Position numbers and translations under genes: made by a program. A DNA stretch of 64,000 nt from UBA970 sp049419605 (GTDB taxonomy: Bacteria > Bacillota_I > Bacilli_A > RFN20 > CAG-826). Below are positions 44,501-53,406 of this stretch, piece by piece. The notes under the pieces were generated by a model. It worked only from the letters and a program-made list of their open reading frames with translations. It was not told the DNA's origin and ran no database searches. Within the stretch, counting starts at the first letter, position 1; each line of letters starts with the position of its first letter. The stretch covers positions 1 through 64,000 of the forward strand of contig JBMSKF010000001.1 of assembly GCA_049419605.1 (NCBI GenBank), in the 5' to 3' direction.

Positions 44501-45073
44501 ATGAAAACAATATTAGTTGAAACTTCTGCACGTCATATTCATCTTACGCAGCAAGATTTAGAAATTCTTTGCGGTCAAGGTTTTCAAATGCAATCAGTCC
44601 GGCCATTATCACAACCGGGGCAATATGTTTCTAATGTTCGTCTCACCTTAGTTGGTCCAAAAAGAACCTTTGAAAACGTCGTAGTTCTTGGGCCGGTGAG
44701 ACCTGCTTCTCAAGTTGAAGTCTCAGCAACCGAAGCTAGAATGTTAGGGATTAATCCTCCTGTCCGAGAATCTGGAGACATTCAAGGTTCCAGTCCCATC
44801 ACCATTGTTGGACCTCAAGGTCAAATTCAGTTACCATTCGGATGCATCATTGCTAAACGCCACATTCACATGACACCTGAAGACGCATTCTTGTTTCAAG
44901 TTAAAGATAAAGATATTGTGTCGGTAAAAGTCCATTCACCATCCAGATCCTTAATTTTTGGTGATGTTATCATTCGCGTTAGAAAAGATTTTTCATTAGC
45001 GATGCATATTGATACGGACGAAGCGAATGCTGCCGGCCTAAATGGCGATACACAAGGCGAATTAATAAAATAA
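44501..45073 (+). CDS. pduL: Phosphate propanoyltransferase / phosphotransacetylase PduL
   Basis: PduL-type acyltransferase exchanging acyl-CoA with acyl-phosphate, used instead of Pta for acetate formation in many anaerobes. The zinc-site motifs ARHIHLT (about 11-17) and KRHIHMT (about 123-129) and the paired PduL beta-barrels are clear. With 190 residues it lacks an encapsulation extension, and no microcompartment gene is near. TATAAT at 44483-44488 is 12 bases from the ATG. Confidence 0.9.
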   Translation: MKTILVETSARHIHLTQQDLEILCGQGFQMQSVRPLSQPGQYVSNVRLTLVGPKRTFENVVVLGPVRPASQVEVSATEARMLGINPPVRESGDIQGSSPITIVGPQGQIQLPFGCIIAKRHIHMTPEDAFLFQVKDKDIVSVKVHSPSRSLIFGDVIIRVRKDFSLAMHIDTDEANAAGLNGDTQGELIK

Positions 45074-45079
45074 GCCGTT

Positions 45080-45107
45080 TTGCTTTTTACCATTAAACTT
45101 GTATAAT
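45080..45107 (+). promoter_or_regulatory. Promoter of the metK riboswitch transcript
   Basis: TTGCTT (45080-45085), 16-base spacer, TATAAT (45102-45107), placing the start about 45114, immediately upstream of the riboswitch P1 stem. Confidence 0.65.
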
Positions 45108-45117
45108 ATTCTTAAGG

Positions 45118-45256
45118 TCATATCCCGACACTGTGTAGACGAACCGACCACAGTAGCAACTCTAGAAATCTAGTAAGTGCTGGTTCAAGCAGAGTTCCAC
45201 CTCTGAACGATATGAGCGAAAGTCGTTCACAACTTTCCTACGTGGAAAGTTTTTTT
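45118..45256 (+). ncRNA. Probable SAM-I-clan riboswitch with intrinsic terminator
   Basis: A folded leader before the SAM synthetase gene. P1 pairs TCATATC (45118-45124) with GATATGA (45209-45215). P2 is CTGTG/CACAG (45131-45135, 45149-45153); its loop GAACC (45141-45145) can pair with GGTTC (45182-45186) as a pseudoknot. P3 follows GCAAC and is capped CTAG-AAAT-CTAG. P4 is CAGAG/CTCTG (45190-45194, 45201-45205). GCAACU-P3-AGUGC, UUC-nn-GCAG and GAACGAUA match SAM-I landmarks, while P2 is shortened with no clear kink-turn. A terminator AACTTTCC/GGAAAGTT (45231-45251) with T run follows; GAAAGT (45218-45223) can pair with ACTTTC as antiterminator. Confidence 0.75.
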
Positions 45257-45275
45257 ATTCAAGGAGGACTTATAG

Positions 45276-46445
45276 ATGAAGGAAGAAATGGTATTTACTT
45301 CAGAAGCAGTTTCTGAAGGCCATCCTGATAAAGTTTGTGACCAAATCGCGGATGCAATATTGGATGCTTGTTTAGCACTAGACCCACAAGCACATGTTGC
45401 AATTGAATGTTTTGCCGCAAAACAAAAATTATTAATTGGTGGTGAAGTCAGATTTTCCTCTCCGTCAATTCATAGACCGGATATCAAGGCAATCGCAAAA
45501 TCAGTCATGCAAGAAATTGGATATACCGATCCTAATTTAGACTTCTCTGTGAATGAAGTGGAAATTTATGATTGGGTTCAAACCCAATCAGAAGATATCA
45601 ATCAAGCTGTATCAAAGGCAGAAACCACTGCGGGTGATCAAGGGCTTATGTTTGGATATGCTACGGATGAAACTGCCGGAAAAATGCCATTAGCAATCGT
45701 GCTAGCTCAAAAATTAGTTCGGGTTGCCTCAAAGTTAAGAAAACAAGGTCAATTTCCTTATGCTAGACCGGATATGAAGTCACAAGTTACGGTTGCATAT
45801 CAAGGCAAAAAAATAAAAGTAAGCAAAATTGTTATGTCGATTCAACATGATCCAAAAACTCCTTTTATTGAATTTAAAGATTTTGTCTTAGAAAAAATTA
45901 TTAAACCCGTGGCCCAATCCTTCCATTTAAATACAGATTATGAAGTTTATATAAATCCTTCAGATCGATTTGTGATTGGCGGTCCTGCGGGGGATACTGG
46001 TTTAACGGGTCGAAAAATTATTGTTGATACTTATGGTGGTTATGCTCGCCACGGTGGTGGATCTTTTTCAGGTAAAGATGCAACCAAAGTGGATCGATCA
46101 GGGGCCTATCTTGCTCGATATATCGCGCTCAACTTAGTGGAAGCTGGCGTCGCTAAAAAAGTAGAAATTCAAATTGCCTACGTGATTGGTCAGGCAGAAC
46201 CTGTTTCCTTGACGCTATTTACTTTTGGAACTTTAAAAAAAGGATTAACGGAATCCCAAGTCATGCAAGCCGTTAAAAAAGTATTCTTTTTTAAACCTGG
46301 TGAGATTATCAAGCGATTTTCACTTAATCAACCTACGTTTAAGTATCGAGATTTAGCAATATACGGCCATTTTGGTAGACCAGATTTGGATGTGCCTTGG
46401 GAAAAAACCGATAAGGTTGCCGAGATTCAAAATCTTTTGTTTTAA
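45276..46445 (+). CDS. metK: S-adenosylmethionine synthetase
   Basis: Makes SAM from methionine and ATP. The 389 residues contain TSEAVSEGHPDKVCDQIADAI (part; about 7-27), GDQGLMFGYATDET (about 120), and the phosphate loop GGGSFSGKDATKVDRSGAY (about 264). AAGGAGG lies 8 bases before the ATG, after the riboswitch terminator, so expression should be shut off by its own product. MiaB and other methyl transfer enzymes depend on the SAM it makes. Confidence 0.98.
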   Translation: MKEEMVFTSEAVSEGHPDKVCDQIADAILDACLALDPQAHVAIECFAAKQKLLIGGEVRFSSPSIHRPDIKAIAKSVMQEIGYTDPNLDFSVNEVEIYDWVQTQSEDINQAVSKAETTAGDQGLMFGYATDETAGKMPLAIVLAQKLVRVASKLRKQGQFPYARPDMKSQVTVAYQGKKIKVSKIVMSIQHDPKTPFIEFKDFVLEKIIKPVAQSFHLNTDYEVYINPSDRFVIGGPAGDTGLTGRKIIVDTYGGYARHGGGSFSGKDATKVDRSGAYLARYIALNLVEAGVAKKVEIQIAYVIGQAEPVSLTLFTFGTLKKGLTESQVMQAVKKVFFFKPGEIIKRFSLNQPTFKYRDLAIYGHFGRPDLDVPWEKTDKVAEIQNLLF

Positions 46446-46511
46446 TATTGAATGATTACTACTACCCACTTACTCATAAACTTGAGATAATATGAATATA
46501 AGGAGTGGCAT

Positions 46512-47060
46512 ATGAAATACCAAATTGTCGGTAAGAATATTGAGGTTACCAGTGCTATTTCGAATACTATTCAAAAGAAGCTAGACCACCTTAATAAGTT
46601 TTTTGTCATTAAAGACGACGTTACGTGTAGAGTAGTCGTCCGCTCATACAAAGTGGGTGCTAAAGTTGAAATTACCATTTTTACCCCGATGATGGATGTT
46701 CGAGCAGAAGTAAAACATGACGATCTTTATGCAGCTGTTGATTTAGCATTAGACAAGTTAGACAACCAACTTCGAAAACTTAAAACACGAATCAAGGATT
46801 ATAAGCATCCTGGATTAGGTGAATCCATTATTTTAGATGCTATTGAATCTGAAAAAGTAAACGGGAAAAAAGATGAAATTGTAAGAACGAAATCAATCTT
46901 TTTACAACCGATGACAATGGAAGAAGCGATTACAAGAATGGAAGCACTCGGTCATAGTTTTTATATTTACCTTGATATAGAAGATAAACAAATCAGTCTT
47001 TTATATCATCGGAATGATGGTGGTTTTGGTTTGATTCAAGCTGAAAATAAACTACAATAA
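46512..47060 (+). CDS. hpf: Ribosome hibernation-promoting factor, long form
   Basis: Binds the 30S decoding site and dimerises 70S into inactive 100S particles. The 182 residues have the N-terminal beta-alpha-beta S30AE domain (MKYQIVGKNIEVTSAI; about 1-100) and the C-terminal dimerisation domain (SIFLQPMTMEEAITRMEALGHSFY begins about 128, shown in part), so it is the long Gram-positive form. AAGGAG precedes the ATG. Gene follows metK after 66 bases. Confidence 0.95.
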   Translation: MKYQIVGKNIEVTSAISNTIQKKLDHLNKFFVIKDDVTCRVVVRSYKVGAKVEITIFTPMMDVRAEVKHDDLYAAVDLALDKLDNQLRKLKTRIKDYKHPGLGESIILDAIESEKVNGKKDEIVRTKSIFLQPMTMEEAITRMEALGHSFYIYLDIEDKQISLLYHRNDGGFGLIQAENKLQ

Positions 47061-47063
47061 ATC

Positions 47064-47894
47064 ATGCCAAAATTGTTTGCGATTGATCTAGACGGAACTT
47101 TATTCTATCCAAAAAAAAGGATACGATTGGTTTCAAAAGAAAACGAAAAATTTTTAAAGCACGTGATTCAACAAGGTCATCAAGTTGCTTTTGTCACGTC
47201 AAGAAATAGAGCGTTTGTTGAAAAAGTATTACAACAATTAAAACTTAAGATTGATTTTGTATGTCGTAATGGATGTATGGTTATTCATAACAATAAAGTT
47301 GTCCTTGATCGTTCCATGACTTCTCAAGACGTAGAAAGCGTCGTGGAATATATTCAAAAACGTTATCAACGATATATGTTTTCAATCGATACGAAAGAAG
47401 AATCTAATCTTGTATTTACATCCAATTATGTTTGGTACTTAGATATCATTTATCGCCTATATTACTTGTTTCAAGGTCGCTATCGAGAAGATTATCGTAA
47501 AGATAATGCTTATTTTATGAAACAGGTTCATGGCAATGCAGTGATTCAACGATTATTGATTTACTTTGGAATTAGTAAAAAAGGCAAACAACTTGCCCTA
47601 GCGGAAAGTAAAAAATTAAAGAAGAAATTTCCCCAACTTGAAATTGCTTGGATTAATGGCCTGATAGAAGTAGCGACTTTAGGGACCAATAAAGCAACTG
47701 CGTTAACTTATTTGATTGAAAAAAAGGGTATCAATCCTAAAGATGTAATTGTAGTTGGCGATTCGGGGAATGATATTCCTATGTTTAAAGCTTTTTCCGA
47801 AAGTTATTGTATGGTACATGCGCATCCTGAAGTTAAAAAACACGCACGCCACCTCATCAAACGAGTTTACAATCTCAAGGAAATCATCCAATAA
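47064..47894 (+). CDS. Cof-type HAD hydrolase (IIB)
   Basis: A 276-residue cytoplasmic phosphatase. Motif I FAIDLDGTLFY (4-14), motif II VTSRNRAF, motif III Lys in GTNKATAL (about 210), motif IV VVGDSGNDIPM (about 229). The cap between motifs II and III is of the IIB type. Substrate unknown; relatives hydrolyse sugar phosphates or flavin precursors. It begins 3 bases after hpf without a Shine-Dalgarno. Confidence 0.9.
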   Translation: MPKLFAIDLDGTLFYPKKRIRLVSKENEKFLKHVIQQGHQVAFVTSRNRAFVEKVLQQLKLKIDFVCRNGCMVIHNNKVVLDRSMTSQDVESVVEYIQKRYQRYMFSIDTKEESNLVFTSNYVWYLDIIYRLYYLFQGRYREDYRKDNAYFMKQVHGNAVIQRLLIYFGISKKGKQLALAESKKLKKKFPQLEIAWINGLIEVATLGTNKATALTYLIEKKGINPKDVIVVGDSGNDIPMFKAFSESYCMVHAHPEVKKHARHLIKRVYNLKEIIQ

Positions 47895-47946
47895 TTTGGA
47901 TTGTAATTTATCGTTAAAATTGCTAAAATCACTCTAGGAAATCAAC

Positions 47947-48288
47947 ATGACCAATCAAAAAAAATCACCGATAACTCTTTCTCAACTTATTTGGGGTAGC
48001 TTAGCGATAATTCTCTTAGTTTCAGGTTTTGTTCTTGCATTGTTAGGATTTTTAAGAGATTTATTGAATTTACCTTATGATCAAAATTGGATTCGCATCG
48101 CCGAAAACGCAATGAATGAATTCTTATCAACTAACTTTTCCTGGCAAATCTGGGGTAGCCTATTCATGGTTCTTGGCGCATTGATCTTCACTTTATTGAT
48201 GCAACGCCTTGCAACCGAAGAAGAAAAACAAATCGAAAAGTCATTAAGACGAGCTCAACGTTTACAAGACGCCAAGATTACTAAATAA
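47947..48288 (+). CDS. Small membrane protein, unknown
   Basis: A 113-residue protein with two transmembrane helices (about 13-36 and 61-82) and a charged helical C-terminal tail of about 28 residues, probably cytoplasmic. Not recognised. An extended -10 (TGCTAAAAT, 47921-47929) lies 17 bases upstream, and AGGAAA before the ATG is a modest ribosome site. The amidohydrolase follows after 20 bases. Confidence 0.65.
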   Translation: MTNQKKSPITLSQLIWGSLAIILLVSGFVLALLGFLRDLLNLPYDQNWIRIAENAMNEFLSTNFSWQIWGSLFMVLGALIFTLLMQRLATEEEKQIEKSLRRAQRLQDAKITK

Positions 48289-48308
48289 GTAATCTTTTTC
48301 AAAAGGGA

Positions 48309-49796
48309 ATGAAAACACGATATTTCAATGGTCGTTTTTATACTTTAGATTCTACCCAACATTACGTCAAAGAAATTTGGGTTGAACAGGGAAAGATTAT
48401 TCATTTAGGGCATCATCCAGAATGGCATGCTCAAACCTCCATTGATGTTCAAGGTTGGATGGGTCTACCCGGGTTAGTGGATGCACATTTACATATTTTA
48501 GGATATGGTGAAAAACTCACCTTACTTCAACTAAACAAATCAACGAATAAGCAAGAAATTATAACTAAAGTCCGTTCGCATTTGCAGGATAAATTTTTAT
48601 ATGCTCAAGGTCATGTTGAACAAGCACTAACCAAGTTTGACCTTGATCAAGTTTCTTCAAAAGTTCCTATTTTATTGAGGCATGCAGATTATCACGGTGC
48701 GACTGTAAATCAAGTCGTACTTGATCGTATAGGTTTATCCAATCATCCTACCGGTATCCTTCACGAGGCTGACGCGATGAAGGCAGTTCAAAGTATTCCT
48801 AAATATTCTAAATCTGAACTCACGGCGATGATCATCAAGGCATTTCAACAGTTACATGCTTTTGGCATTACGGGTGGTCATAGTGATGATTTGTATTACT
48901 TTAATGGTTTTAAAGAAACCTTAGAAGCTTTTGAAGATGCACTCAAAGTGATTCCTTTTCGAACACACTTATTGATCCATCATTTAGAATTGGATCAATT
49001 TCTTGCAAGTAAAAAACCATGGCTTAATCAGAATCCTTATTTACAATTAGGGGCGATTAAAACTTTTTATGATGGTACGATTTCTAGTCAAACTGCATGG
49101 ATGGTTAATCCATATCAGCATTCATCCAATTATGGAGAACGCCAATTCACTTCCAAAGCTTGGGAACAATTATTGATTAAAATTCGTCAAGCAGGCTTAC
49201 CTATTGCGATCCATACGATTGGCGATCAAGCACTTGATGAAGTGGCAGACTGGTTAACAAGATATCCTGTTCAATCCGGACTTCATGACCGAATTATTCA
49301 TGCTTCGTTTGCCAAAAAATCTACCATAGAAAAATTACAAAAACTTTCGCTCATTTTTGATATTCAACCCCAATTTATGTCTTCAGATCTCCCCTGGGGT
49401 TTATCATTGATTTCTCCTCAAACTGAACTTATCTATCCATGGAAGTCATATCTTCAACATCAATTGATTTTATGTGGAAGTAGTGATGCCCCAGTCGAAA
49501 CTCCCAATCCACTTTTAGGAATCAAAGCGGCAACTCAACGGCAAAGTGATCACGATCATCAAGTGTATCAACCAGAACAAAAACTTACCATGGTTGAGGC
49601 TGTCAATCTTTATACCATCGGTGCCAATGCACCCACTTATGATTTAGCCCACCGTGGCACATTAAAAGTAGGTAATCTTGCTGATTTTACGTTCTTTGAT
49701 CTTGACTTTATACAGGATGAATCCAAGTTAAATTCTACATCTGTGATGATGACCGTTATTGATAATCAAATCGTTTATCAAAAACTAAACAAGTAA
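48309..49796 (+). CDS. Amidohydrolase, YtcJ-like
   Basis: A 495-residue metal-dependent hydrolase of the amidohydrolase superfamily, likely deaminating or deacylating a small molecule. Metal ligands: LPGLVDAHLHILGYG (about 56-70), HHLE (about 226), AIHTIGDQALDE (about 300), and CGSSDAPVETPNPLLG (about 393-408). The C-terminus RGTLKVGNLADFTFFDLD is typical of the composite beta domain. GGGA abuts the ATG, too close for a standard Shine-Dalgarno. Its last 12 bases overlap the convergent ZIP gene. Confidence 0.85.
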   Translation: MKTRYFNGRFYTLDSTQHYVKEIWVEQGKIIHLGHHPEWHAQTSIDVQGWMGLPGLVDAHLHILGYGEKLTLLQLNKSTNKQEIITKVRSHLQDKFLYAQGHVEQALTKFDLDQVSSKVPILLRHADYHGATVNQVVLDRIGLSNHPTGILHEADAMKAVQSIPKYSKSELTAMIIKAFQQLHAFGITGGHSDDLYYFNGFKETLEAFEDALKVIPFRTHLLIHHLELDQFLASKKPWLNQNPYLQLGAIKTFYDGTISSQTAWMVNPYQHSSNYGERQFTSKAWEQLLIKIRQAGLPIAIHTIGDQALDEVADWLTRYPVQSGLHDRIIHASFAKKSTIEKLQKLSLIFDIQPQFMSSDLPWGLSLISPQTELIYPWKSYLQHQLILCGSSDAPVETPNPLLGIKAATQRQSDHDHQVYQPEQKLTMVEAVNLYTIGANAPTYDLAHRGTLKVGNLADFTFFDLDFIQDESKLNSTSVMMTVIDNQIVYQKLNK

Positions 49797-50558
49797 TAAA
49801 GAAAGCGCCATCACAAACATTCCACCAATCAAGCCTAGAATAGATAAATGGTGATGGCCATATTTTTCTGAGGTTGGTAGCAATTCATCAAGAGAAATAT
49901 AGACCATGATGCCAGCGACAAAAGGGAATACCACTCCAAAAACATTGGTTGGCAAAATTGAAGAAAAAATTAAAAATCCAATGACGGCACCTATTGGTTC
50001 AGCAAGTCCAGAAAACAATGCAAAATTGAAAGCTTTTGCTCGATTTTTTGTCGCTTGGAAAATGGGTAATGCAATCGCGATACCTTCAGGGATGTTATGC
50101 AACGCAATGGCAATTGTAATCCCTAGACCTAATCGAACATCTTCTAATGCTGCGTAAAAAGTGGCCATGCCTTCTGGAAAATTATGTAAGGCAATGGCAA
50201 AAGCAGAAAATAAACCCATTCTCATCAAATTGGCGTTTGTGTTTTTTTCTTTGATTTCATGTGGATTATGATCATGAGGGATGAGTTGATCAATGAGTAA
50301 AATAAATAGAATGCCAATAAAAAAACCACCAATGGCAATCCATTCACTCATTGAATTAGAAAAGTTTTCATTAAGGGCAGCTAAACCCTTAGGGATAATT
50401 TCAATAAAGGAAACATAGATCATGACCCCAGCAGAAAAACCCAAACTGATTGCAAAAAACTTTGGGTTATTTGCAAGTTTTGTAAACGCTAATAAACCTC
50501 CGATTCCAGATGCGAGTCCGGCAAACAAGGTTAATAATAATGCAAAGACGATATTCAT
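49785..50558 (-). CDS. ZIP-family metal (zinc) transporter
   Basis: Membrane importer of divalent metals. The 257 residues have about eight helices, a cytoplasmic His-rich stretch (LIPHDHNPHE, about 97) and the paired metal-site motifs HNFPEGMAT (about 120) and HNIPEGIAI (about 150), as in ZupT. The frame is open upstream through the tRNA-Ser gene, but the ATG at 50558 (MNIVFALLL) is the family-like start. It begins 8 bases after the tRNA CCA and has no Shine-Dalgarno, so it is probably co-transcribed with the tRNA. Confidence 0.93.
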   Translation of the reverse strand: MNIVFALLLTLFAGLASGIGGLLAFTKLANNPKFFAISLGFSAGVMIYVSFIEIIPKGLAALNENFSNSMSEWIAIGGFFIGILFILLIDQLIPHDHNPHEIKEKNTNANLMRMGLFSAFAIALHNFPEGMATFYAALEDVRLGLGITIAIALHNIPEGIAIALPIFQATKNRAKAFNFALFSGLAEPIGAVIGFLIFSSILPTNVFGVVFPFVAGIMVYISLDELLPTSEKYGHHHLSILGLIGGMFVMALSLLLV

Positions 50559-50566
50559 TTTTTTAC

Positions 50567-50657
50567 TGGCGGAGAAAGAGGGATTTGAACCCTCGCGCCC
50601 GGTTAAGGACCTACAAGCTTTCCAAGCCTGCCCCTTCAGCCACTTGGGTATTTCTCC
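50567..50657 (-). tRNA. tRNA-Ser (anticodon GGA)
   Basis: Class II tRNA with long variable arm, acceptor GGAGAAA/TTTCTCC with discriminator G, anticodon stem CAGGC/GCTTG with loop TTGGAAA, T-arm GGGTTCAAATCCC, encoded CCA. No terminator separates it from the downstream ZIP gene. Confidence 0.96.
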
Positions 50658-50666
50658 GTGATTATG

Positions 50667-50672
50667 ATTATA
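50667..50672 (-). promoter_or_regulatory. -10 box of tRNA-Ser and ZIP gene
   Basis: Minus-strand TGTTATAAT (extended -10; hexamer is the complement of 50667-50672), 9 bases before the tRNA 5' end. It is divergent from the rluA-type gene promoter. Confidence 0.55.
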
Positions 50673-50706
50673 ACAAAACTTCCCCAATAGCGACACGAGG
50701 AAGTGT

Positions 50707-50712
50707 TAAAAT
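50707..50712 (+). promoter_or_regulatory. Extended -10 seven bases before ATG 50720
   Basis: TGTTAAAAT ends 7 bases before the pseudouridine synthase ATG; no Shine-Dalgarno. Predicted leaderless start. Confidence 0.5.
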
Positions 50713-50719
50713 ATCATAG

Positions 50720-51685
50720 ATGAAAAAAATCACCATCACATCGCAATCTGCAAATCAAAGAGCAGATAAATTTATTCGTAAATGGTTAAAAGAAGCACCA
50801 TTATCTTTCATTTATAAATTATTTCGAAAAAAAGATGTAAAAATTAACGGTAAGCGAATTAGCATTGATTATATTTTAAAGGAAGGGGACGTATTAGAGG
50901 CTTACGTCCACGATAACCAATTGTTAGATTTTACAACCAACCGTAGATATCAAAAAAAATTAATCAATTTACCCATTGTTTATGAGGATGCGCATTGCTT
51001 AATGATTCATAAACCAAAAGGTTTACTCGTCCAAGGTGAAGATGACACAAGGCAACATACCCTAACTGAAATGGTGATTGAACACCTTTATGCAAAAGGT
51101 GATTTTGATCCAAATCATCCAGGTTTTACACCGGCACCAGGGCATCGTCTAGATCGAAACACAAGTGGCTTGGTATTATACGGAAAAACCATTGAAGGTT
51201 TACAGGCATTACAACGATTGTTTAAAGATAAAGAAGATTTGAATAAACAATATCTAGCGTTGGTTGTGGGTCAACTTAAAGGTCATGGAAAAATTGAATT
51301 CCCTTTAATCAAAGATGAAAATAAAAAAATGGTGTTTGTCGCCAACCAACATCAAAAGGGTCTTTCTGCTTTGACTGAGTATGAAGTTGTGCGAAATTAT
51401 GGAAATTTTACCTTAGTTAAAGTGCATTTAATTACAGGTAGAACCCATCAAATCCGAGTTCATATGCAGGCCATACAGCATCCCATTGCTGGTGATCGTA
51501 AATATGGCGATTTTAAAGTCAATAAATGGTTAATGGATCAATATCATTATGAACATCAATTTTTACATGCCACTGAATTATCTTTTGGAGAGATCTCTGG
51601 TGTTTTACAAGGACTTTCTCACAAAACCTTTACAATTCAATTAGATAGAACAGAAGAAGAATTATTGGTAAAATTATCTTCATGA
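50720..51685 (+). CDS. RluA-family 23S rRNA/tRNA pseudouridine synthase
   Basis: A 321-residue enzyme with an N-terminal S4 RNA-binding domain (about 15-75) and the catalytic motif GHRLDRNTSGLVLYGK (Asp about 142), followed by GRTHQIRVHMQAIQHPIAGD (about 235-254). It resembles RluC/RluD, but the modified uridine is not evident. It overlaps the phosphohexomutase gene by 4 bases. Confidence 0.92.
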   Translation: MKKITITSQSANQRADKFIRKWLKEAPLSFIYKLFRKKDVKINGKRISIDYILKEGDVLEAYVHDNQLLDFTTNRRYQKKLINLPIVYEDAHCLMIHKPKGLLVQGEDDTRQHTLTEMVIEHLYAKGDFDPNHPGFTPAPGHRLDRNTSGLVLYGKTIEGLQALQRLFKDKEDLNKQYLALVVGQLKGHGKIEFPLIKDENKKMVFVANQHQKGLSALTEYEVVRNYGNFTLVKVHLITGRTHQIRVHMQAIQHPIAGDRKYGDFKVNKWLMDQYHYEHQFLHATELSFGEISGVLQGLSHKTFTIQLDRTEEELLVKLSS

Positions 51686-53406
51686 AAAAGACTGCAACTG
51701 ATCAATTCCAATTTTGGCTCCACCATCCTAAAGTATCGCCACAACTTAAAGAAGAACTCCAATCCTTAAATCCTGGTCAAATTGAGGATGCATTTTTCAA
51801 GGACATCGAATTTGGCACCGCAGGTATGCGCGGGATTATGGGTGTTGGTACAAACCGAATTAATGAATTCACAATTAAAAAAGCCACTGTTGCTTATGGG
51901 CTCATGTTACGTCAACATTATCCTCATTCATTACAAAGAGGTGTCGTTATCGCCCACGATAATCGTAGAAATGCTGATAGCTATACTACGTTAACTGCTC
52001 AAATCTTAAATAAAATGGGCATCCCTACCTATCTATTTTCAGAGTTAGTCCCTACACCATTATTGTCATATGCTGTTCGCCACTTACATTGTTTAGGTGG
52101 CATTATGTTAACAGCCTCTCACAATCCTAAAGAATATAATGGTTATAAAGTTTATGACGATCAAGGTTGCCAATTGGTTCCCCATAAAATCGAACCTTTA
52201 TTATCCATCATCGCCTCTTTACCCGGACCTTTAGAAATAGAAGTTCCTTCATTTGAACCTAAAGGTGGCATAAAGACAGTGCCAACTGAAGTTGAATCAC
52301 AATACGTCCAATTAATTAAAGGGTTACAACTTCAACCTTCTTTATCTAAAAAGAATTTCAAAATCGTATTTTCACCCCAACATGGTGCCAGCTATCGGTT
52401 ACTTCCTTCATTATTTCAATCTCTAGGTTATGATTTATTTGTCGTACCTGAACAAAGTCAGCCCGACCCAGATTTTTCTGGAACTGTATCCCCCAATCCA
52501 GAAGAAAGAGTCGCCTATGAAAAAGCGATTGAATATGCCCAAGCGATGCATGCACAAATGGTGATGGTTGCCGATCCTGATGCTGATCGCGTAGGATTAG
52601 CGTATCGAGACGAAAAAGACCAATATCAATTGCTAGATGGTAACCAATCAGGGGCTTTGTTAATTGAATATCTATTCTCACAACGACAAAAACTAAAAAA
52701 CTTACCATCAAACGGCGTTTTATATGACACCATTGTCACCTCTCCATTAGGTAGAAAAATAGCTCATCATTACAAAGTCAAAACTGAAACCTTTTTAACT
52801 GGGTTTAAGTTTATTGGCGATCGTATCGACTTTTATCAACATCATGCTGGACCACAATTTCTCTTTGGTTATGAGGAATCATATGGTTGTTTGATTGGTG
52901 ATTTTGTCCGAGATAAAGATGCAATTCAAGCCCTGACATTATATGCAGAAATGGCGCTCCATCACGCCCATAATGGCGTGAATCTAGGTCAAGCGCTTGA
53001 TCGTTTATATCAAACCTTTGGGTATCATTTAGATAAACAATTTTCATTAAGTCTGTCTGGTACTGAAGGTGAAAAATTTCTTCAAGAACTCATGGATAAG
53101 ATTCGTAAAACACCTTTTAAACCTTTTCAACAATTTAGTGTCAAATTATTTGAAGATTACTTAATGCAAGTTTCTAAAGATGATCAAGGGCACGCCTCCA
53201 CCATTTCATTACCCAAAGCTAATGTCTTAAAGTTAAGTTTTCATGATGGTTCAAGTATTATTGTTCGTCCTAGTGGCACGGAACCAAAATGCAAATTTTA
53301 TTTCCTAATTAATGGCTCAAATTTAAAAGATACTGAATCGAAATTAGAGCAATATTTAAAAGCTTTTTCTACACTTTATTTAAGTGCCGACAAACGTTTA
53401 AAATAA
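51682..53406 (+). CDS. Alpha-phosphoglucomutase / phosphomannomutase (PgcA-like)
   Basis: Phosphohexomutase interconverting sugar 1- and 6-phosphates, supplying nucleotide-sugar synthesis such as glycolipids. The 574 residues carry the phosphoserine loop TASHNPKEYNGYK (about 145), the metal loop VADPDADRVGL (about 296), the sugar loop GYEESYG (about 395) and the phosphate loop RPSGTEPK (about 530). The size matches the Bacillus PgcA type. Its end overlaps a convergent HAD gene by 31 bases. Confidence 0.94.
   Translation: MKKTATDQFQFWLHHPKVSPQLKEELQSLNPGQIEDAFFKDIEFGTAGMRGIMGVGTNRINEFTIKKATVAYGLMLRQHYPHSLQRGVVIAHDNRRNADSYTTLTAQILNKMGIPTYLFSELVPTPLLSYAVRHLHCLGGIMLTASHNPKEYNGYKVYDDQGCQLVPHKIEPLLSIIASLPGPLEIEVPSFEPKGGIKTVPTEVESQYVQLIKGLQLQPSLSKKNFKIVFSPQHGASYRLLPSLFQSLGYDLFVVPEQSQPDPDFSGTVSPNPEERVAYEKAIEYAQAMHAQMVMVADPDADRVGLAYRDEKDQYQLLDGNQSGALLIEYLFSQRQKLKNLPSNGVLYDTIVTSPLGRKIAHHYKVKTETFLTGFKFIGDRIDFYQHHAGPQFLFGYEESYGCLIGDFVRDKDAIQALTLYAEMALHHAHNGVNLGQALDRLYQTFGYHLDKQFSLSLSGTEGEKFLQELMDKIRKTPFKPFQQFSVKLFEDYLMQVSKDDQGHASTISLPKANVLKLSFHDGSSIIVRPSGTEPKCKFYFLINGSNLKDTESKLEQYLKAFSTLYLSADKRLK

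Noticed and set aside
50559..50696. In-frame extension of the ZIP gene through the tRNA-Ser region
   Set aside because: The extension encodes the tRNA in antisense-like peptide with no membrane pattern; the ATG at 50558 gives the family N-terminus.
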